From DASWRT01 sp036403035 (lineage in GTDB: Bacteria > Pseudomonadota > Alphaproteobacteria > ATCC43930 > CGMCC-115725): a DNA stretch of 6,671 nt. A model generated the notes under the pieces. That model was not told the DNA's origin. It worked only from the letters and a program-made list of their open reading frames with translations, and did no database searches. The stretch lies in the NCBI GenBank assembly GCA_036403035.1, contig DASWRT010000517.1, forward strand, positions 1 to 6,671, given 5' to 3'. Positions 5,540 to 6,671 of this stretch are shown here, one piece after another. The stretch's first letter is position 1. Each line of letters begins with the position of its first letter. A program made the translations under genes and the position numbers.

Positions 5540-6094
5540 ATGTCTCGCCGCGTTCACCTGCCCTCGCTCCGCCTCGTCGCGGCTGCCGCGGTCGCGGGTG
5601 CCGTCGTATCAGCCGCCGTCGCGTTGCCTGCCGCGGCCGATCCGCCGCCATGGGCGCCGGCCTATGGCTGGCACGAGCACCATCATCACCATCATCACGG
5701 CGACTGGGACGATGACGACGAGGTGGTCGTCGTCCGCCGCCCGCCGGTCTACTATGTCGAGCCGCCGCCGCGCGTCGTTGTGGTGGAACCGCCGCCGCCC
5801 CCTCGGGTGATCTATCAGCAGCCGGCCCCGCGCGTGGTCTATCAGCAGCCGGCGCCCGTCTACGTCCAGCCGGCCCCGCCGCCCGCCCCGGTCTATTACG
5901 GGCAGGCGCCCTGCGGCGGCGGCATCGGCCGGGACCTGATCGGCACGCTGGTCGGCGCCGGCGCCGGCGGGCTGCTCGGATCGAAGGTCGGCCACGGCGA
6001 CGGCAAGCTCGCCGCCACCGCCGCCGGCACGCTCGGCGGCGCCGTCCTCGGCAACTCGGTCGGCCGCTCGCTCGACCACGCGAACGGCTGCTGA
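5540..6094 (+). CDS. Exported His/Asp/Pro-rich protein with glycine-zipper domain
   Basis: This 184-residue envelope protein has no assigned reaction. Residues 1-33 form a Sec signal (MSRR, Ala/Val-rich core, likely cut after 'LPAAA' near 33); there is no lipobox cysteine. Next come a metal-binding-like patch, H45-E46 plus seven histidines (47-53), and an acidic stretch 'DWDDDDE' (55-61). A Pro/Val/Tyr/Gln repeat region (about 66-124) includes 'PRVIYQQPA' followed directly by 'PRVVYQQPA'. Residues 126-177 are a glycine zipper (GxxxG-type, 'LVGAGAGGLLGSKVG' and 'AAGTLGGAVLG') of the 17-kDa surface antigen/2TM class, which packs in or on membranes. Cysteines are C125 and C184. The ATG at 5540 is preferred: TGGAGG lies 5 nt upstream, whereas the in-frame TTG at 5528 overlaps that site. 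It stands alone, with a terminator downstream. An envelope-integrity or metal-buffering role is a guess. Confidence 0.88.
   Translation: MSRRVHLPSLRLVAAAAVAGAVVSAAVALPAAADPPPWAPAYGWHEHHHHHHHGDWDDDDEVVVVRRPPVYYVEPPPRVVVVEPPPPPRVIYQQPAPRVVYQQPAPVYVQPAPPPAPVYYGQAPCGGGIGRDLIGTLVGAGAGGLLGSKVGHGDGKLAATAAGTLGGAVLGNSVGRSLDHANGC
5801..5854 (+). repeat. Two tandem 27-bp units inside the Pro-rich region
   Basis: Codons for PRVIYQQPA (5801-5827) are followed at once by codons for PRVVYQQPA (5828-5854), including the shared run TCTATCAGCAGCCGGC-type core. A degenerate third copy (PVYVQPAP) follows. The pattern suggests slippage or unequal-crossover expansion of the linker. Confidence 0.7.
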
Positions 6095-6131
6095 GCCGGC
6101 ACACCCTCCGCACTTTCACTCCAGGCATGGC

Positions 6132-6164
6132 GACGGGCGGGTTCAACCCGCCCGTCTTGCCTTG
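6132..6164 (+). terminator. Terminator of the glycine-zipper protein gene
   Basis: A perfect 10-bp stem, GACGGGCGGG (6132-6141) with CCCGCCCGTC (6147-6156), has a 5-nt loop TTCAA (which could pair further to TT/AA) and is followed by TTGCCTTG. It begins 37 nt past the stop codon. The U-tract is short and interrupted, but the stem is very stable, a form common in high-GC alphaproteobacteria. It insulates htpG from the upstream gene. Confidence 0.8.
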
Positions 6165-6169
6165 CGCGC

Positions 6170-6198
6170 CTTGCGTATCCGGGGTTATCGCCACATAT
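6170..6198 (+). promoter_or_regulatory. Candidate htpG promoter, possibly heat-shock (RpoH) type
   Basis: CTTGCG (6170-6175), a 16-bp spacer and CACATAT (6192-6198) resemble the alphaproteobacterial RpoH pattern of CTTG near -35 and a C-rich/TAT -10. A sigma-70 reading (TTGCGT at 6171-6176, 17 bp, CATATC) fits less well. It sits between the terminator and the htpG start, leaving a leader of about 50 nt. HtpG is often a heat-shock gene, which supports but does not prove the call. Confidence 0.33.
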
Positions 6199-6257
6199 CT
6201 CGGCCGGGTTCTGCCCACCGGGGCCCCCGATGAAACGTCCGCAACGAGCGCAAGGCC

Positions 6258-6671
6258 ATGTCGCAAGAAAAAAGAAGCTTCCAGGCGGAGGTGAGCCGCC
6301 TGCTGGATATCGTCGCGCACTCGCTCTACAGCGAGAAGGAGATCTTCCTTCGCGAGCTGATCTCGAACGCCTCGGACGCCTGTGATCGGCTGCGCTATGC
6401 CGCGCTGACCAATCCCGAGCTGTCGTCCGGCGACGCGACCTACAGGGTCGTGCTGACACCGGACAAGGCGGCGCGGACCCTGACCCTCGCCGACAACGGC
6501 GTCGGCATGAATCACGACGACCTCGTCGAGAATCTCGGCACGATCGCGCGGTCCGGCACCGCCGCCTTCATGCAGAACCTGAGCGGCGACCAGAAGAAGG
6601 ACATGGCGCTGATCGGACAGTTCGGCGTCGGCTTCTATTCGGCCTTCATGGTCGCCGATTCGGTCGAGGTG
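6258..6671 (+). CDS. htpG: Molecular chaperone HtpG (Hsp90), N-terminal part
   Basis: The first 138 codons of bacterial Hsp90 are present; the gene continues past the right edge. The fragment covers most of the GHKL ATPase domain. Visible elements are helix 1 'FQAEVSRLLDIVAHSLYS', the catalytic loop 'EIFLRELISNASDA' with E33 and N37, the 'ADNGVGM' nucleotide motif with D79 and G83, 'LGTIARSGT' (93-101), and the ATP-lid glycine motif 'GQFGVGFYSAF' (120-130). HtpG is a cytosolic dimer that uses ATP to remodel client proteins with the DnaK system. The ATG at 6258 gives the usual N-terminus for the family (MSQEKRSFQAEV). The ribosome site is weak, with GAG 9 nt or AAGG 2 nt upstream. An upstream ATG at 6230 is out of frame. 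It has its own leader after a terminator, so it is probably transcribed independently. Confidence 0.97.
   Translation, partial: MSQEKRSFQAEVSRLLDIVAHSLYSEKEIFLRELISNASDACDRLRYAALTNPELSSGDATYRVVLTPDKAARTLTLADNGVGMNHDDLVENLGTIARSGTAAFMQNLSGDQKKDMALIGQFGVGFYSAFMVADSVEV

Noticed and set aside
5600..5645. Lipoprotein signal for the glycine-zipper protein, by analogy with the rickettsial 17-kDa antigen
   Set aside because: No cysteine lies near the end of the signal; the first cysteine is at residue 125, so signal peptidase I cleavage is more likely.
3702..5810. A plus-strand open frame of 702 codons opposite the amidase and running into the glycine-zipper gene
   Set aside because: It is antisense to an amidase with intact catalytic residues and overlaps another real gene in a different frame. 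Its composition is that of a shadow frame and no motif was recognised.
5535..6515. Minus-strand open frames opposite the glycine-zipper gene and htpG
   Set aside because: They are antisense to genes with clear ribosome sites, a signal peptide and Hsp90 motifs; their translations are Arg-rich and unrecognisable.

Overview
This is a high-GC window (roughly two thirds G+C by eye) with the look of an alphaproteobacterial chromosome. Support comes from heavy GC use in third codon positions, a Tat-exported sugar-type binding protein, an Hsp90 (HtpG) with a typical proteobacterial N-terminus, and a 'GACGGGCGGG-TTCAA-CCCGCCCGTC' terminator of a style common in that class. The genus cannot be fixed from the sequence alone.

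Left three quarters (1-5315, all minus strand): a catabolic/uptake gene set read from right to left. It starts with an amidase-signature-family amidase (3801-5315) closely resembling, from memory, the enantioselective amidase that accompanies nitrile hydratase in Rhodococcus. The Lys-Ser-Ser catalytic triad falls at residues 96/171/195. A 233-bp gap with a strong GC hairpin and a possible promoter follows, then a Tat-secreted solute-binding protein (2215-3567). A 268-bp gap rich in nested inverted repeats leads to two CUT1-type permeases (990-1946 and 82-990, sharing one base) and the first 25 codons of the ABC ATPase (1-76), which runs off the left edge. Together they read as a high-affinity ABC importer whose substrate, or a relative of it, is probably hydrolysed by the amidase to a carboxylate and ammonia. 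The link is inferred from gene order; the ligand is unknown.

Right quarter (plus strand): a 224-bp divergent intergenic region with hairpins on both sides separates the amidase from a small exported protein (5540-6094). That protein has a natural run of seven histidines, an acidic patch, a repetitive proline/valine/tyrosine region and a C-terminal glycine-zipper domain. A clear intrinsic-type terminator follows, then a candidate promoter and the first 138 codons of htpG (6258 to the right edge).

No RNA genes, CRISPR arrays, insertion sequences, attachment sites or replication origins were seen. The gene families are known ones. The less ordinary points are the amidase-plus-ABC arrangement, the structured intergenic segments inside that gene set, and the His/Asp/Pro-rich glycine-zipper protein. 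I saw no convincing evidence of a wholly new system.
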